DNA of 64,000 nucleotides from Bradyrhizobium diazoefficiens USDA 110 (GTDB lineage Bacteria; Pseudomonadota; Alphaproteobacteria; Rhizobiales; Xanthobacteraceae), in assembly GCF_000011365.1 (NCBI RefSeq), contig NC_004463.1, positions 4,760,001 through 4,824,000 on the forward strand, read 5' to 3'. The position numbers and the translations under genes were made by a program. Positions within the stretch are counted from its first letter, which is position 1. The number at the start of each line of letters is the position of its first letter. The notes under the pieces were generated by a model. The model saw only the letters and a list, made by a program, of their open reading frames with translations, was not told the DNA's origin and did not search any database. Shown here in pieces: positions 16,891 through 26,329 of the stretch.

Positions 16891-17577
16891 TTAAAGACTT
16901 GTTGCCGCTTCCAGCACCTGGTCGGCATGGCCGTCGACCCGGACGTTACGCCAGATCCTGGCCACTTTGCCGTCGCTTCCGACCAGCACCGTGGTGCGAA
17001 GAATCCCGAGGAAGCTCTTGCCATACATGGATTTTTCGCCCCAGGCGCCATACGCCTCCAGCATCTCGTGCTTCTCGTCCGAGATCAGTGGAATGCCGAG
17101 GCTGTGCTTGTCGCGGAATTTCTCCTGGGCCTTTAACGAATCCGCGGAAATACCGATCACGGCCGTTCCGGCCGCGGCGAAGGCGTCGGCCAGGCGCGTG
17201 AAGTCGATGGCCTCCCTGGTGCAGCCGGGCGTATCGGCGCGGGGGTAGAAGAACAGGACGAGCTTCCGGCCGGCATAATCCGACAGCGTGACCGCGCCGC
17301 CGCCGTCGCGGGGCAGGCGGAAGGCTGGGGCCTTCTGCCCCTCGGCCAGGACCTGCCTGGCCGCAGACGCAGGGGCCGATCTGGAGGAATTTAACTGTTT
17401 CGATGCGGCGCCATGCGATGCTGCTTTTGCTATGCTCCCGGTTGATTTGCTCGCCGGTGTCCGCTGTGTTTTCGCGGACTTTGTTTGAGTCGCTGCCCGG
17501 GTTTTCGAGGCCTTCTTTTTTGCCGCTGTCGTGCCGGAGGGCGTTTTGGACGATTTCTTTTGGGATTTCTTGGACAT
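16891..17577 (-). CDS. Peroxiredoxin (BCP/PrxQ type) with basic N-terminal extension
   Basis: 228 residues from ATG 17577. Residues 1-72 are Lys/Ala/Ser/Thr rich (histone H1-like), then residues 75-228 form a thioredoxin-fold peroxiredoxin. The peroxidatic cysteine is C119 in DTPGCTREA. In E. coli BCP a resolving cysteine follows five residues later; here position 124 is isoleucine (REAID), so the enzyme appears to be 1-Cys or to use another thiol. It reduces hydroperoxides, probably with thioredoxin or glutathione. The basic tail could bind nucleic acid or polyphosphate; that is inference. The reading frame is open upstream, but that stretch overlaps the divergent AsmA-like gene and is not coding-like in this strand. 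Confidence 0.88.
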   Translation of the reverse strand: MSKKSQKKSSKTPSGTTAAKKKASKTRAATQTKSAKTQRTPASKSTGSIAKAASHGAASKQLNSSRSAPASAARQVLAEGQKAPAFRLPRDGGGAVTLSDYAGRKLVLFFYPRADTPGCTREAIDFTRLADAFAAAGTAVIGISADSLKAQEKFRDKHSLGIPLISDEKHEMLEAYGAWGEKSMYGKSFLGILRTTVLVGSDGKVARIWRNVRVDGHADQVLEAATSL

Positions 17578-17868
17578 ACGCCTTCCTTTCGACGCTTTCG
17601 GCGGGTCAACCAAAGCGGTATTGCAGCTCTCGTCCGGTGTACCGGATTCGCGCCCTCGGCTGGGCAAGTCTGACGACGCCGGAGTATGGTTACAAGGAAT
17701 TCCACGCACCACCCCACTGCTCGTTGAACGCGCTCCCGGGGCGAAATGACGAACAGCAGGAATATTCGAGGTATGGCGGCAACGCCGGCGCAGGGGCGTT
17801 CGCTCCCGGTCGACGGCTGCGGTCCCGGCGGCGCTCAATCCCACGATGGGCGCCTGTATCGAGAGGCA

Positions 17869-20800
17869 ATGGCAAGGAATAAGTCGCCCCAGGATTACAA
17901 TCGGGATTTCGATCGGCGCGGCGGTCATTCGGAGCCGCAGGAATGGGACGATGCCGACTGGGACCCGGATCAGGAAGCGGCGGCGGGCTATCGTGCGCGC
18001 CGGCTGTTGTCGCGTTCCAATTCGGGCTTCCATCGCTTCGGTGACGGGTTTGGGGCGGTGCGCCGCTGGCTGGCGGCCGATCGCTGGCTGAAGCGGCTGG
18101 CTATCGTCGTCGGCGCCTTGGCCGTCATCTTCGTCGGCTGTTTCGGCGCGCTGTGGTGGCGGCTCGGGACCGGTCCGATCAATCTCGACATCGCAACGCC
18201 CTGGCTTGCAGCGGCGATCGAGGACAACATCGGCCACGGCAATACTGTGGAGGTCGGCGGCACGCAGATCGAGCGGGCCGGGCGGATCCGTATCGCCGTG
18301 CGCATCCGCGACATCGTCGTTCGCGACCACGACCACGCCATCGTCGCCACCGCGCCGAAGGCCGAGGTGAAGCTGTCGGGTGCGGGTCTGCTGATGGGGC
18401 ACCTGCGCGCCGAAAGCCTCAATCTCGTCGACGCCGAGCTTGCGATCCGCATCGCGCCCGACGGGACCGTCACGGTGTCGGCCGGTGATACCGCAAAACC
18501 GCTGGCAACCGGCGTGGCCTCCAAGAAGGACGCCGGCCTGCCGCCGACATTCCCGCGCAACGGAGTCCCGCCGCCGCCGTTCGCGACCGCGCCTGCAAGC
18601 CCCGATGCATCCCAGGCGGCGCCTCAGGCGACTGCGCAGAGCGGCATTCTCCAGGGCCTCGACTGGCTCGACAGCCTGAGCATGACCGGCCTCGACGGCC
18701 AGAACCTCAACGAGATCGGTCTGAAGAACGGCAATCTGATCGTCGACGATCAGCAGCGCGGCAGCAAATGGACGTTCGAGAACATCACGCTCAGCCTGCG
18801 CCGGCCGAGCCGCGGCGGCGTCGCGCTCAGCCTCGGCGAGGAGGGCGCGCGTCCATGGTCGCTGCGTGCCACGATCGGTCCCGCCGAGAACGGCGTGCGC
18901 TCGGTCGACATCCGCGCCGACAAGGTTTCCACCGCCAACATCCTGCTGGCGCTACGGGTCAAGGATCTCACCTATACCGCCGACCTGCCGCTGACCGGCG
19001 AGCTCAAGGGCGAGCTCGGCCGCGACGGCGTGCCGACCTTCTTCCGCGGCAAGATCACGGTCGGCGCGGGCAACATCATCGACACCGACACGCCCGATTA
19101 TCCGATGGCGATCGACTCGGCCGAGATCAATGTCGAGTGGGACTCCAATCGGCGCGTGCTGGTCGCACCGTTCAAGATTCTCTCGGGTGCGAACCGCCTG
19201 ACGCTGCTGGCGCATCTGGAGCCGCCCAACGGCAGCATCAACGACTGGCAGCTCGGCTTCAGCGGCGGCTCGATCCTCCTGGGCGGCATCGACAACGAGC
19301 CGCCGCTCGTCTTCAACCGCATTGCGATCGGTCTTCGCTTCGATACCGACCACAAGCGCCTCCTGCTGACGCAGGCCGATATCAGCAATGGCGAGATCGG
19401 CGTCGCCGGCACCGGCGCCATCGACTATTCCGGCGAGCCGCGGCTCACGCTGGGCTTTGCGGGAACGCCGATGTCGGCTTCCGCGCTCAAGCGGATGTGG
19501 CCGACGCTCGTCGTTCCGGAATTGCGCGAATGGGTGATCGAGCGGATCGAGCGCGGCACGCTCCAGCGCATCGAGATCGGCGTCAATTCGCCGACCAGGA
19601 ACCTTCCACGGAAGGGCCCGCCCATTCCCGACGACGGCCTCTCGGTCAACATCGTGGCGAGCGGCGTCGCGGTCCGCCCGGTGGACGGCATGCCTGTCGT
19701 GCACGATGCCGATTTGAAGGCGCGCGTGACCGGGCGCACCGCCACCGTGAGCATCGGGCAGGGCATTGCCGACACGCCCGCCGGCCGCAAGGTCACGATC
19801 TCCGACTTCGTCTTCGAGGTGCCGGACATGGCACCCAAACCCTCGCCCTCGCGCACCAGGTTTCGCGTCGACGGACCCGTGCCTGCGGCGGCCGAAATGC
19901 TCGCCAATGACCGGCTGAGCGATCTGTCGGCGACCGTCGTCGATCCCAACACCAGCAAGGGAACGTTCTCGGCGAACATCCAGCTCGGCTTGCCGGTCAA
20001 GGGCGAGCTGACCAAGGCCGACACCACCTACGCCGTCACCGCCGATCTCAACGGCTTTGCCGCCGACAAGCTGGTGATGAACCAGAAGCTGGAGGCCAAC
20101 AATCTGAAGATCGTCGCGAGCAACCAGGGCTACCAGGTCAAGGGCGACGTCAAGATCAACGGGCAGGCGGCCTCGCTCGACTATCGCAAGCAGGCCGAGG
20201 GCGATGCCGACGTCCGCCTGCAGGCGACGCTGGACGATGCGAGCCGCGCGCGTCTCGGCTTCGATCTCAGCCCGGCCGTCAGTGGCTCGTTGCCGATCAA
20301 GCTCTCGGGCAAGATCGCGGGCGGCGCGGACCAGACCACCAAGCTCGGCGTCGAGGCCGACCTGACCTCGGTCAAGCTCGACAACATCCTGCCTGGCTGG
20401 GTCAAGCTGCCGGGCAAGTCGGGCAAGGCCAGCTTCAAGGTGGTGCCGACCGCGCAATCGACGCGCTTCGAGGACATCGTCATCGAAGGCGGTGGCGCCT
20501 CGATCAAGGGCTCGCTCGAGGTGGACCCGAACGGCGACCTCATGAACGCGAACTTCCCGATCTACGCGCCATCCGACGGCGACAAGGCGTCGTTGAAGGT
20601 CGAGCGCAGCCAGGACGGCGTGGTGCGCGGCACGATGCGCGGCGACGTGTTCGACGGCCGCGGTTTCCTGAAGTCGGCGATCTCAGGCAATTCCAAGGAC
20701 GATGCCAAGAGCAAGATGAAGAACGTCGATTTCGACATCGACGTGAAGCTCGGCGCCGTCGCCGGATTCAACGGCGAGGCGATGCGCAGCGTCGATGCCA

Positions 20801-21585
20801 AGATGTCGCGGCGCAGCGGCGCCGTCAAAGCCTTCACGCTGAGCGGCAAGATCGGCCGCGATACGCCGGTGGCGGCCGATCTGCGCGGCGGCCGTGCCCA
20901 GGGTGCCCGCGAGGTGATCTATCTCCAGACCAACGATGCCGGCGCGCTCCTGCGCTTCACCGATACCACCAACAAGGTCTTCGGCGGCCAGATGGTGGTG
21001 GCGATGGAGCCGCCGACGTCAGAGCCTACGACCAGGGAAGGCCTGATCAATGTACGCGACTTCACGGTCAAGGGAATGGATCAGCTCGATCGCGTGGCGG
21101 CGGGCGGTCCCAATGGCGCGCAGAGCGGCGTGTCCTTCACCGCGCTGCGAGCGGAGTTCACCCGGCAGAACGGCGCGCTCACGATCCGCGACGGCGTCGT
21201 CAAGGGACCGATGATCGGCGGCACCATCGAAGGCTCGATCGACTATCCCGGCAACCAGGTCTGCATGAGCGGCACCTTCGTGCCGATGTACGGCGTCAAC
21301 AACATCTTCGGCCAGATCCCGTTGTTCGGCATCTTCCTCGGCGGCGGCAACAACGAGGGATTGATTGGCGTAACCTATGAGGTCGTCGGCACGCCGGCCG
21401 CGCCCGTGATGCGCGTCAATCCAATCTCGGCGATGGCGCCCGGCCTGTTCCGCAAGATCTTCGAATTCAACACCGGCAAGCAGAACACGCCGTTCGACGA
21501 ACAGTTGCCATCGGCACAATCCGGCGACAGCCCGACGGGGTCAGCAAGACCGCTGTCGAGCGGTTGCAGCCTCGCGCGGCGCTAG
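17869..21585 (+). CDS. AsmA-like/DUF3971 large membrane-anchored protein
   Basis: 1238 residues from the ATG at 17869 (MARNKSPQDY); an ATG at 17746 would add 41 residues that look unlike a conserved start. A charged cytoplasmic head is followed by one membrane helix near residues 65-90 (LAIVVGALAVIFVGCFGALWW), then more than 1100 residues of repetitive beta-structure, as in YhdP/TamB-type proteins. The C-terminal block (GTIEGSIDYPGNQVCMSGTF, FVPMYGVNNIFGQIP) is the AsmA_2 signature. YhdP, TamB and YdbH carry phospholipids between inner and outer membranes in E. coli; a similar bridge role is inferred here. Divergent from the peroxiredoxin gene. Confidence 0.85.
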   Translation: MARNKSPQDYNRDFDRRGGHSEPQEWDDADWDPDQEAAAGYRARRLLSRSNSGFHRFGDGFGAVRRWLAADRWLKRLAIVVGALAVIFVGCFGALWWRLGTGPINLDIATPWLAAAIEDNIGHGNTVEVGGTQIERAGRIRIAVRIRDIVVRDHDHAIVATAPKAEVKLSGAGLLMGHLRAESLNLVDAELAIRIAPDGTVTVSAGDTAKPLATGVASKKDAGLPPTFPRNGVPPPPFATAPASPDASQAAPQATAQSGILQGLDWLDSLSMTGLDGQNLNEIGLKNGNLIVDDQQRGSKWTFENITLSLRRPSRGGVALSLGEEGARPWSLRATIGPAENGVRSVDIRADKVSTANILLALRVKDLTYTADLPLTGELKGELGRDGVPTFFRGKITVGAGNIIDTDTPDYPMAIDSAEINVEWDSNRRVLVAPFKILSGANRLTLLAHLEPPNGSINDWQLGFSGGSILLGGIDNEPPLVFNRIAIGLRFDTDHKRLLLTQADISNGEIGVAGTGAIDYSGEPRLTLGFAGTPMSASALKRMWPTLVVPELREWVIERIERGTLQRIEIGVNSPTRNLPRKGPPIPDDGLSVNIVASGVAVRPVDGMPVVHDADLKARVTGRTATVSIGQGIADTPAGRKVTISDFVFEVPDMAPKPSPSRTRFRVDGPVPAAAEMLANDRLSDLSATVVDPNTSKGTFSANIQLGLPVKGELTKADTTYAVTADLNGFAADKLVMNQKLEANNLKIVASNQGYQVKGDVKINGQAASLDYRKQAEGDADVRLQATLDDASRARLGFDLSPAVSGSLPIKLSGKIAGGADQTTKLGVEADLTSVKLDNILPGWVKLPGKSGKASFKVVPTAQSTRFEDIVIEGGGASIKGSLEVDPNGDLMNANFPIYAPSDGDKASLKVERSQDGVVRGTMRGDVFDGRGFLKSAISGNSKDDAKSKMKNVDFDIDVKLGAVAGFNGEAMRSVDAKMSRRSGAVKAFTLSGKIGRDTPVAADLRGGRAQGAREVIYLQTNDAGALLRFTDTTNKVFGGQMVVAMEPPTSEPTTREGLINVRDFTVKGMDQLDRVAAGGPNGAQSGVSFTALRAEFTRQNGALTIRDGVVKGPMIGGTIEGSIDYPGNQVCMSGTFVPMYGVNNIFGQIPLFGIFLGGGNNEGLIGVTYEVVGTPAAPVMRVNPISAMAPGLFRKIFEFNTGKQNTPFDEQLPSAQSGDSPTGSARPLSSGCSLARR

Positions 21586-21609
21586 CGACAAGCTTGAATG
21601 GCTCGTTAT

Positions 21610-21635
21610 GCCCGGGACAAGCCCGGCCATGACGA
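21610..21635. repeat. Short dispersed repeat-like hairpin after the AsmA-like gene
   Basis: TGCCCGGGACAAGCCCGGCC forms a five-base CCGGG/CCCGG stem between convergent genes. The sequence with following ATGACGA is a motif I associate with short intergenic repeats of Bradyrhizobium. It may act as a weak bidirectional terminator. Only one copy is in the window. Confidence 0.35.
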
Positions 21636-21660
21636 ATGCGGAGGTTTAGGCGTCCGGAAA

Positions 21661-22832
21661 CTTACGCCGCGCGCACGCCTGCCAGGAAGGTGCCGACTTC
21701 GCCGGAGAGCTGCTCGGCCTGCTTGGAGAGGCTGCTGGCCGCCGCGAGCACCATGCCGGCGGCGTTGCCGGTTTCGTTCGCCGCGGTGCTGACGCCGCCG
21801 ATATTGGTGGTGACCTCCTTGGTGGCCTCCGCGGTCTGCGAGACGCTGCGCGCGATCTCGGCGGTGGCGGCGCCTTGCTCCTCGATGGCCGCGCCGATCG
21901 AGGTGGCGATCCGGCTGACTTCCTCGATGGTGGCGGTGATGCCGCCGATGGCATCCACGGCTTCCTTGGTCGCGCCCTGGATCTGGGCGATCTTGTCGCC
22001 GATCTCGCGGGTGGCCTCGGCGGTCTGGCTTGCGAGCGACTTCACCTCGGAGGCGACGACGGCAAAGCCGCGGCCGGCTTCACCGGCACGCGCGGCCTCG
22101 ATGGTGGCGTTGAGCGCGAGCAGATTGGTCTGCGCCGCGATGCTGGAGATCAGCTCGGCGACGTGCTCGATCTGTTGAGCGCCGTCCGAGAGGGCGCGCA
22201 CGATGGTGTCGGTGCGGCGGGCGTTGTCCACGGCGCGGCCGGTGACCTCGGCCGATTGCGCGACCTGGCGGCTGATCTCGGTGATCGAGGACGAAAGCTC
22301 TTCCGCCGCCGAGGCCACGGTCTGGACGCGCTGGCTGGCTTCATTGGCGGCCGAGCCGACCAATGCGGCGCGGCGGTTGGTGCCTTCGGCGGTGGACGAC
22401 ATCGACTTTGCGGTGGTCTCGAGTTCACCGGAGCCCGAGGCCATCAGGCCGACGAGCTGGCCGACGGAGGCATCGAAGCGGTCGGCGAGCGCGATCAGGC
22501 CGTCGCGCTTCTCCTGCTCGCTGCGGGTCTTGTTGGCGATCTGCTCGGCCTCCAGGTTGCGCGCCGTGAGTGCGGTCTGCCGGAGCACTTCGAGCGTCTC
22601 GGCCATGCGGCCGATCTCGTCGCCGCGGCCGGTCTCCTCGACCGGCTTGTCGATGGCGCCTTCGGAAATCTCCTGCATGCGGTTCTTCTGGCGGTCGAGC
22701 GCGCCGAGCACGTCGCGGGCGATCAGCCAGGACAGTGCGGCCATCAGCAGCATCAGGCCGACGCCGATGACGGCTAGCTCCAGCGTCAAGGCACGCACGT
22801 CGGCGTCGATGTCGTCGACATAGAGGCCGTAG
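21661..22832. repeat. Direct repeat, copy 1 (chemoreceptor signalling half)
   Basis: This 1.17 kb block is repeated at an offset of 1963 bases with about twenty mismatches counted by eye. It starts one base outside the stop codon and ends just after the second membrane helix; outside these limits similarity drops sharply. Confidence 0.93.
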
Positions 22833-23356
22833 GCAATCGCGACGTTCCAGGGTGCAAACTGGCGAGCGAACACCAGTTTGCGGACTGGAACGGTTTCGCC
22901 GGGACGCGGGAACAGATAGGACAGGATACTGCCTTCCGGTGCCTGCTTGCCCGCGGCCACCGTGGCGTCGCCGATGACGATGCCATTGGCATCCTTGATG
23001 CCGTTGTTCTTGCCCTCGAGCTGAGGCGCGCCGCCATTCATCATGACAGTGGAATCGGCGGTGTAGACCACGGGATAACCTTGGCCGCCGTTGAACTTCA
23101 TCTGTCGGCCGCGCAGCTTGAACTGGGCCTGCGCCTCGGCGAGCGTCATCTTGCCGCCGGCGACCTCGTCCTGGAGCGATTGCGCGAAGCCGTGCAGCAG
23201 ATCGACCGCCGTCTGCATCTGGCGCGCGCGATCTTCGAGCATGCGGGTCTTGCTGAGATAGGCTGACGCGACGATGAGGGCGGTCACGGTGAGCGCCGCA
23301 AGACAGACCATGCTGGCGAGCTTGGTGCGGATCTTCAGGTGACTGAGCAGCGTCAT
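21662..23356 (-). CDS. Methyl-accepting chemotaxis protein (cache sensor), copy A
   Basis: 564 residues from ATG 23356, chosen because the protein then matches copy B in length and N-terminal sequence ([20 protein letters not shown]). First membrane helix at about 13-33, a periplasmic single-cache domain to about 190 ([20 protein letters not shown] is the cache core), second helix at about 195-215 ([21 protein letters not shown]), HAMP at 215-268, and a cytoplasmic signalling domain at 300-560 with the hairpin tip [21 protein letters not shown]. It senses small ligands and controls CheA. No che genes are nearby. The last 390 codons are nearly identical to copy B. Confidence 0.93.
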   Translation of the reverse strand: MTLLSHLKIRTKLASMVCLAALTVTALIVASAYLSKTRMLEDRARQMQTAVDLLHGFAQSLQDEVAGGKMTLAEAQAQFKLRGRQMKFNGGQGYPVVYTADSTVMMNGGAPQLEGKNNGIKDANGIVIGDATVAAGKQAPEGSILSYLFPRPGETVPVRKLVFARQFAPWNVAIAYGLYVDDIDADVRALTLELAVIGVGLMLLMAALSWLIARDVLGALDRQKNRMQEISEGAIDKPVEETGRGDEIGRMAETLEVLRQTALTARNLEAEQIANKTRSEQEKRDGLIALADRFDASVGQLVGLMASGSGELETTAKSMSSTAEGTNRRAALVGSAANEASQRVQTVASAAEELSSSITEISRQVAQSAEVTGRAVDNARRTDTIVRALSDGAQQIEHVAELISSIAAQTNLLALNATIEAARAGEAGRGFAVVASEVKSLASQTAEATREIGDKIAQIQGATKEAVDAIGGITATIEEVSRIATSIGAAIEEQGAATAEIARSVSQTAEATKEVTTNIGGVSTAANETGNAAGMVLAAASSLSKQAEQLSGEVGTFLAGVRAA

Positions 23357-23623
23357 GACGGCCTCGCGAACGGTTGTAAGATGCTTGTTCTCGCGCAGCC
23401 GTATCAGGAAGTGCTTACCATTCCTGAACGCAGGGCATGGCGTGTTCAGACGCGGCGCAATTTGCGCAGCCATGGACACGCATATGCAGGCGGGGTGCCG
23501 ACGCCTGCGGCGACATGTCCAAAAAAATCGGTCGGGATCGTGTTCGCGCGATCATGCAGGTTCAAGCCGGGCATCGATTCGTCGATGCATCGTCGCGGTC
23601 AGGCCAACGCAGACGTCGCACGG

Positions 23624-24795
23624 CTTACGCCGCGCGCACGCCTGCCAGGAAGGTGCCGACTTCGCCGGAGAGCTGCTCGGCCTGCTTGGAGAGGCTGCTG
23701 GCCGCCGCGAGCACCATGCCGGCGGCGTTGCCGGTTTCGTTCGCCGCGGTGCTGACGCCGCCGATATTGGTGGTGACCTCCTTGGTGGCCTCCGCGGTCT
23801 GCGAGACGCTGCGCGCGATCTCGGCGGTGGCGGCGCCTTGCTCCTCGATGGCCGCGCCGATCGAGGTGGCGATCCGGCTGACTTCCTCGATGGTGGCGGT
23901 GATGCCGCCGATGGCATCCACGGCTTCCTTGGTCGCGCCCTGGATCTGGGCGATCTTGTCGCCGATCTCGCGGGTGGCTTCGGCGGTCTGGCTTGCGAGC
24001 GACTTCACCTCGGAGGCGACGACGGCAAAGCCGCGGCCGGCTTCACCGGCACGCGCGGCCTCGATGGTGGCGTTGAGCGCGAGCAGATTGGTCTGCGCCG
24101 CGATGTTGGAGATCAGCTCGGCGACATGCTCGATCTGTTGAGCGCCGTCCGAGAGGGCGCGCACGATGGTGTCGGTGCGGCGGGCGTTGTCGACGGCGCG
24201 GCCGGTGACCTCGGCCGATTGCGCGACCTGGCGGCTGATCTCGGTGATCGAGGACGAAAGCTCTTCCGCCGCCGAGGCCACGGTCTGGACGCGCTGGCTG
24301 GCTTCATTGGCGGCCGAGCCGACCAAGGCGGCGCGGCGGTTGGTGCCTTCGGCGGTGGACGACATCGACTTTGCGGTGGTCTCGAGTTCACCGGAGCCGG
24401 AGGCCATCAGGCCGACGAGCTGGCCGACGGAGGCATCGAAGCGGTCGGCGAGCGCGATCAGGGCGTCGCGCTTCTCCTGCTCGCTGCGGGTCTTGGCGGC
24501 GACCTGCTCGGCCTCGAGGTTGCGCGCCGTGAGCGCGGTCTGCCTGAGCACTTCGAGCGTCTCGGCCATGCGACCGATCTCGTCGCCGCGGCCGGTCTCC
24601 TCGACCGGCTTGTCGATGGCGCCCTCGGAAATCTCCTGCATGCGGTTCTTCTGGCGGTCGAGCGCGCCGAGCACGTCGCGGGCGATCAGCCAGGACAGTG
24701 TCGCCATCAGCAGCATCAGGCCGACGCCGATGACGGCGAGCTCCAGCGTCAAGGCACGCACGTCGGCATCGATATCGTCGACATAGAGGCCGTAG
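23624..24795. repeat. Direct repeat, copy 2 (chemoreceptor signalling half)
   Basis: Partner of the block at 21661-22832. The high identity confined to the signalling half, with divergent sensor halves, suggests either a recent duplication followed by fast sensor divergence or gene conversion of the cytoplasmic half. Confidence 0.93.
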
Positions 24796-25319
24796 CTGAT
24801 GGTCACGTTCCAGGGCGCGAACTTGCGCGCGAACACGGTCTTGCGGACCGGCTCGGTCTGGCCGGGGCGGGGATAGAGATAGGAGGTCACGCCGCCCGGC
24901 GCGGCCTGGTCGGCAGCCTTGAGGATGGCGTCGGCGATCAGCACGCCATTGGAGTCCTTGGCGCCCGTGATCTTGCCTTCGAGCTGCTGGTTGGCGCCGT
25001 TCACCATCAGGGACGTGTCCTGATTGTAGACCACCGGATAGCCCTGGCCGCCATTGAAGTTCATGCGACGGCCGCGCTGGTGGAACAGGGCCTTGGCCTC
25101 GGCCTGCGTCAGCTTGCCGGCGGCGACCTCGTCCTGGAGCGATTGCGCGTAGTTGTAGAGGAGCTCCACCGCGGTTCGCATCTGCTGGACGCGGTCCTCC
25201 ATCATGCGGCTCTTGCTGAGAACGGTCGATACCCCGATGATGGCCGTGACAGTGAGCGCCGCGAGGCAGACCATGCTGGCCAGCTTGGTGCGGATCTTCA
25301 GATGACTCAGCAGCTTCAT
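23625..25319 (-). CDS. Methyl-accepting chemotaxis protein (cache sensor), copy B
   Basis: 564 residues with the same layout as copy A: membrane helix 13-33, cache domain to about 190 ([20 protein letters not shown]), second helix, HAMP, signalling domain, identical tail ending [13 protein letters not shown]. The periplasmic sensor half clearly differs from copy A at the ligand-facing positions while the cytoplasmic half is almost the same, so the two receptors probably sense different ligands but feed the same pathway. It lies upstream of copy A, separated by 268 bases in which I see no gene. I see no shared promoter motif between the two. Confidence 0.93.
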   Translation of the reverse strand: MKLLSHLKIRTKLASMVCLAALTVTAIIGVSTVLSKSRMMEDRVQQMRTAVELLYNYAQSLQDEVAAGKLTQAEAKALFHQRGRRMNFNGGQGYPVVYNQDTSLMVNGANQQLEGKITGAKDSNGVLIADAILKAADQAAPGGVTSYLYPRPGQTEPVRKTVFARKFAPWNVTISYGLYVDDIDADVRALTLELAVIGVGLMLLMATLSWLIARDVLGALDRQKNRMQEISEGAIDKPVEETGRGDEIGRMAETLEVLRQTALTARNLEAEQVAAKTRSEQEKRDALIALADRFDASVGQLVGLMASGSGELETTAKSMSSTAEGTNRRAALVGSAANEASQRVQTVASAAEELSSSITEISRQVAQSAEVTGRAVDNARRTDTIVRALSDGAQQIEHVAELISNIAAQTNLLALNATIEAARAGEAGRGFAVVASEVKSLASQTAEATREIGDKIAQIQGATKEAVDAIGGITATIEEVSRIATSIGAAIEEQGAATAEIARSVSQTAEATKEVTTNIGGVSTAANETGNAAGMVLAAASSLSKQAEQLSGEVGTFLAGVRAA

Positions 25320-25537
25320 CGCAGCCTCTACGGAATGGTTATTATTGCTCGCATCGGTAGCATGAAGTTCTTACCAATCATGAATGGAGGCATGCGGCGG
25401 CCTGCCGCGCGGAACGGCATTCGCAGGCTTGTGCGCAACCGTGCAGGCAAACCGCCACGCGCCGGGAGGCACCGGTTCATGCGCTGGAAAAAATCGATCT
25501 TGGACTTTGGTGGCTACAGAGCCTGGCAGGACCTGCA

Positions 25538-25624
25538 ATGAATCGATTCGTTCATCGCATCATCATGTCCGTGCTGCTCGTCGCGGCCCTCGTTCTCATC
25601 TGGAACGTGCTGGGAGCGCGCTAG
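25538..25624 (+). CDS. Possible 28-residue membrane peptide
   Basis: ATG at 25538 with AGGA six bases upstream, 28 codons, stop TAG at 25622. The peptide is basic at the start (MNRFVHR) and then one hydrophobic stretch (IIMSVLLVAALVLIWNVLG), enough for a single membrane helix. A strong hairpin starts at its stop codon. Small membrane peptides of this form are common, but nothing identifies this one. Confidence 0.4.
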   Translation: MNRFVHRIIMSVLLVAALVLIWNVLGAR

Positions 25625-25654
25625 GACGGCACCGGCGATCTGCGGGTGCCGTCC
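25624..25654. terminator. Strong hairpin between convergent genes
   Basis: GGACGGCACC at 25624-25633 pairs perfectly with GGTGCCGTCC at 25645-25654 across an 11-base loop. There is no good T run on either side, so it may be a processing or weak termination signal serving the small peptide gene and the convergent DoxX gene. Confidence 0.5.
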
Positions 25655-25680
25655 TGCTTGCGGATTGATCCGCGGGCGCG

Positions 25681-26118
25681 TCAGCGCCGGGCGTAGGCCT
25701 CGCCGGATGCGTCGCTCTCCTTGCCCATGACGGCATCGACGCTGATCGAGCCGCCCCCGGCTGCCGAGAGATAGAGGCAGGCGAAGCAGAACAGGATCGC
25801 GGCGGTACCGCCATTGAGCAGTGGCAGGAACACCGGCGAGCCGGTCTTGAGCATGTGGCCCATGAAGTAGGCGAAGGCCATTTCGCCCGACAGGATGAAC
25901 GCCGTGATCCGCGTGAACAGGCCGAGCATCAGGGCCGCGCCGAGCACCAGTTCAAGCGTGCCTGCCGCGTAGATCAGCGGCGGAATGTCGGCGAAGTAGG
26001 GAAGCGCCGGAAACTTGAACAGTTTTGCGATGCCGTACTGGAACAGCAGCAGTCCGGTGATGAAACGAAACAGGCTCAGCAGAGCCGGTTGATAGCGAGA
26101 GAGATAGTTGAAGTTCAT
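25681..26118 (-). CDS. DoxX family membrane protein
   Basis: 145 residues from ATG 26118. Four hydrophobic segments; the first contains FRFITGLLLFQYGIAKLF, and the block TLELVLGAALMLGLFTRITAFILSGEMAFAYFMGHM is the DoxX family core. DoxX proteins are found in respiratory or thiosulfate oxidation complexes and in oxidative stress networks; the role here is not defined. The frame runs further upstream but the added residues do not look coding. A 211-base gap separates it from the MFS gene upstream; in it a GCGCGG/CCGCGC hairpin at 26187-26201 is visible, of unknown use. Confidence 0.85.
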   Translation of the reverse strand: MNFNYLSRYQPALLSLFRFITGLLLFQYGIAKLFKFPALPYFADIPPLIYAAGTLELVLGAALMLGLFTRITAFILSGEMAFAYFMGHMLKTGSPVFLPLLNGGTAAILFCFACLYLSAAGGGSISVDAVMGKESDASGEAYARR

Positions 26119-26329
26119 GATTTGCGCCCTTCCATCCAATTCCCAAGCGACTTGAATCGCATTCGGTTCCACCCTGCAAGCTGTAGGCGCGGAATCCGCG
26201 CTGACTTTTTCGTCATGTCGGACAAAACGCCGTAAAGCCCGGCGAGTTCGGATTATTCGCGGGTGGCCATGTCGCGCGAGCCCGTAATTTCCCGGTGGCG
26301 CGGAGGGGTGCAGGTTACCTCGGACATAC

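Noticed and set aside
18952..20457. Long minus-strand frame inside the AsmA-like gene
   Set aside because: Antisense artefact of high GC3; composition dominated by Arg, Asp, Ala, with no signature.
23355..25541. 728-codon plus-strand frame across the second chemoreceptor
   Set aside because: Repetitive Gly/Asp/Leu sequence is the reverse of the chemoreceptor; the sense strand has full domain support.
26187..26201. GCGCGG-AAT-CCGCGC hairpin followed by TGACTTTTT as a terminator
   Set aside because: It would act on the plus strand, where no gene ends nearby; kept only as a note under DoxX.
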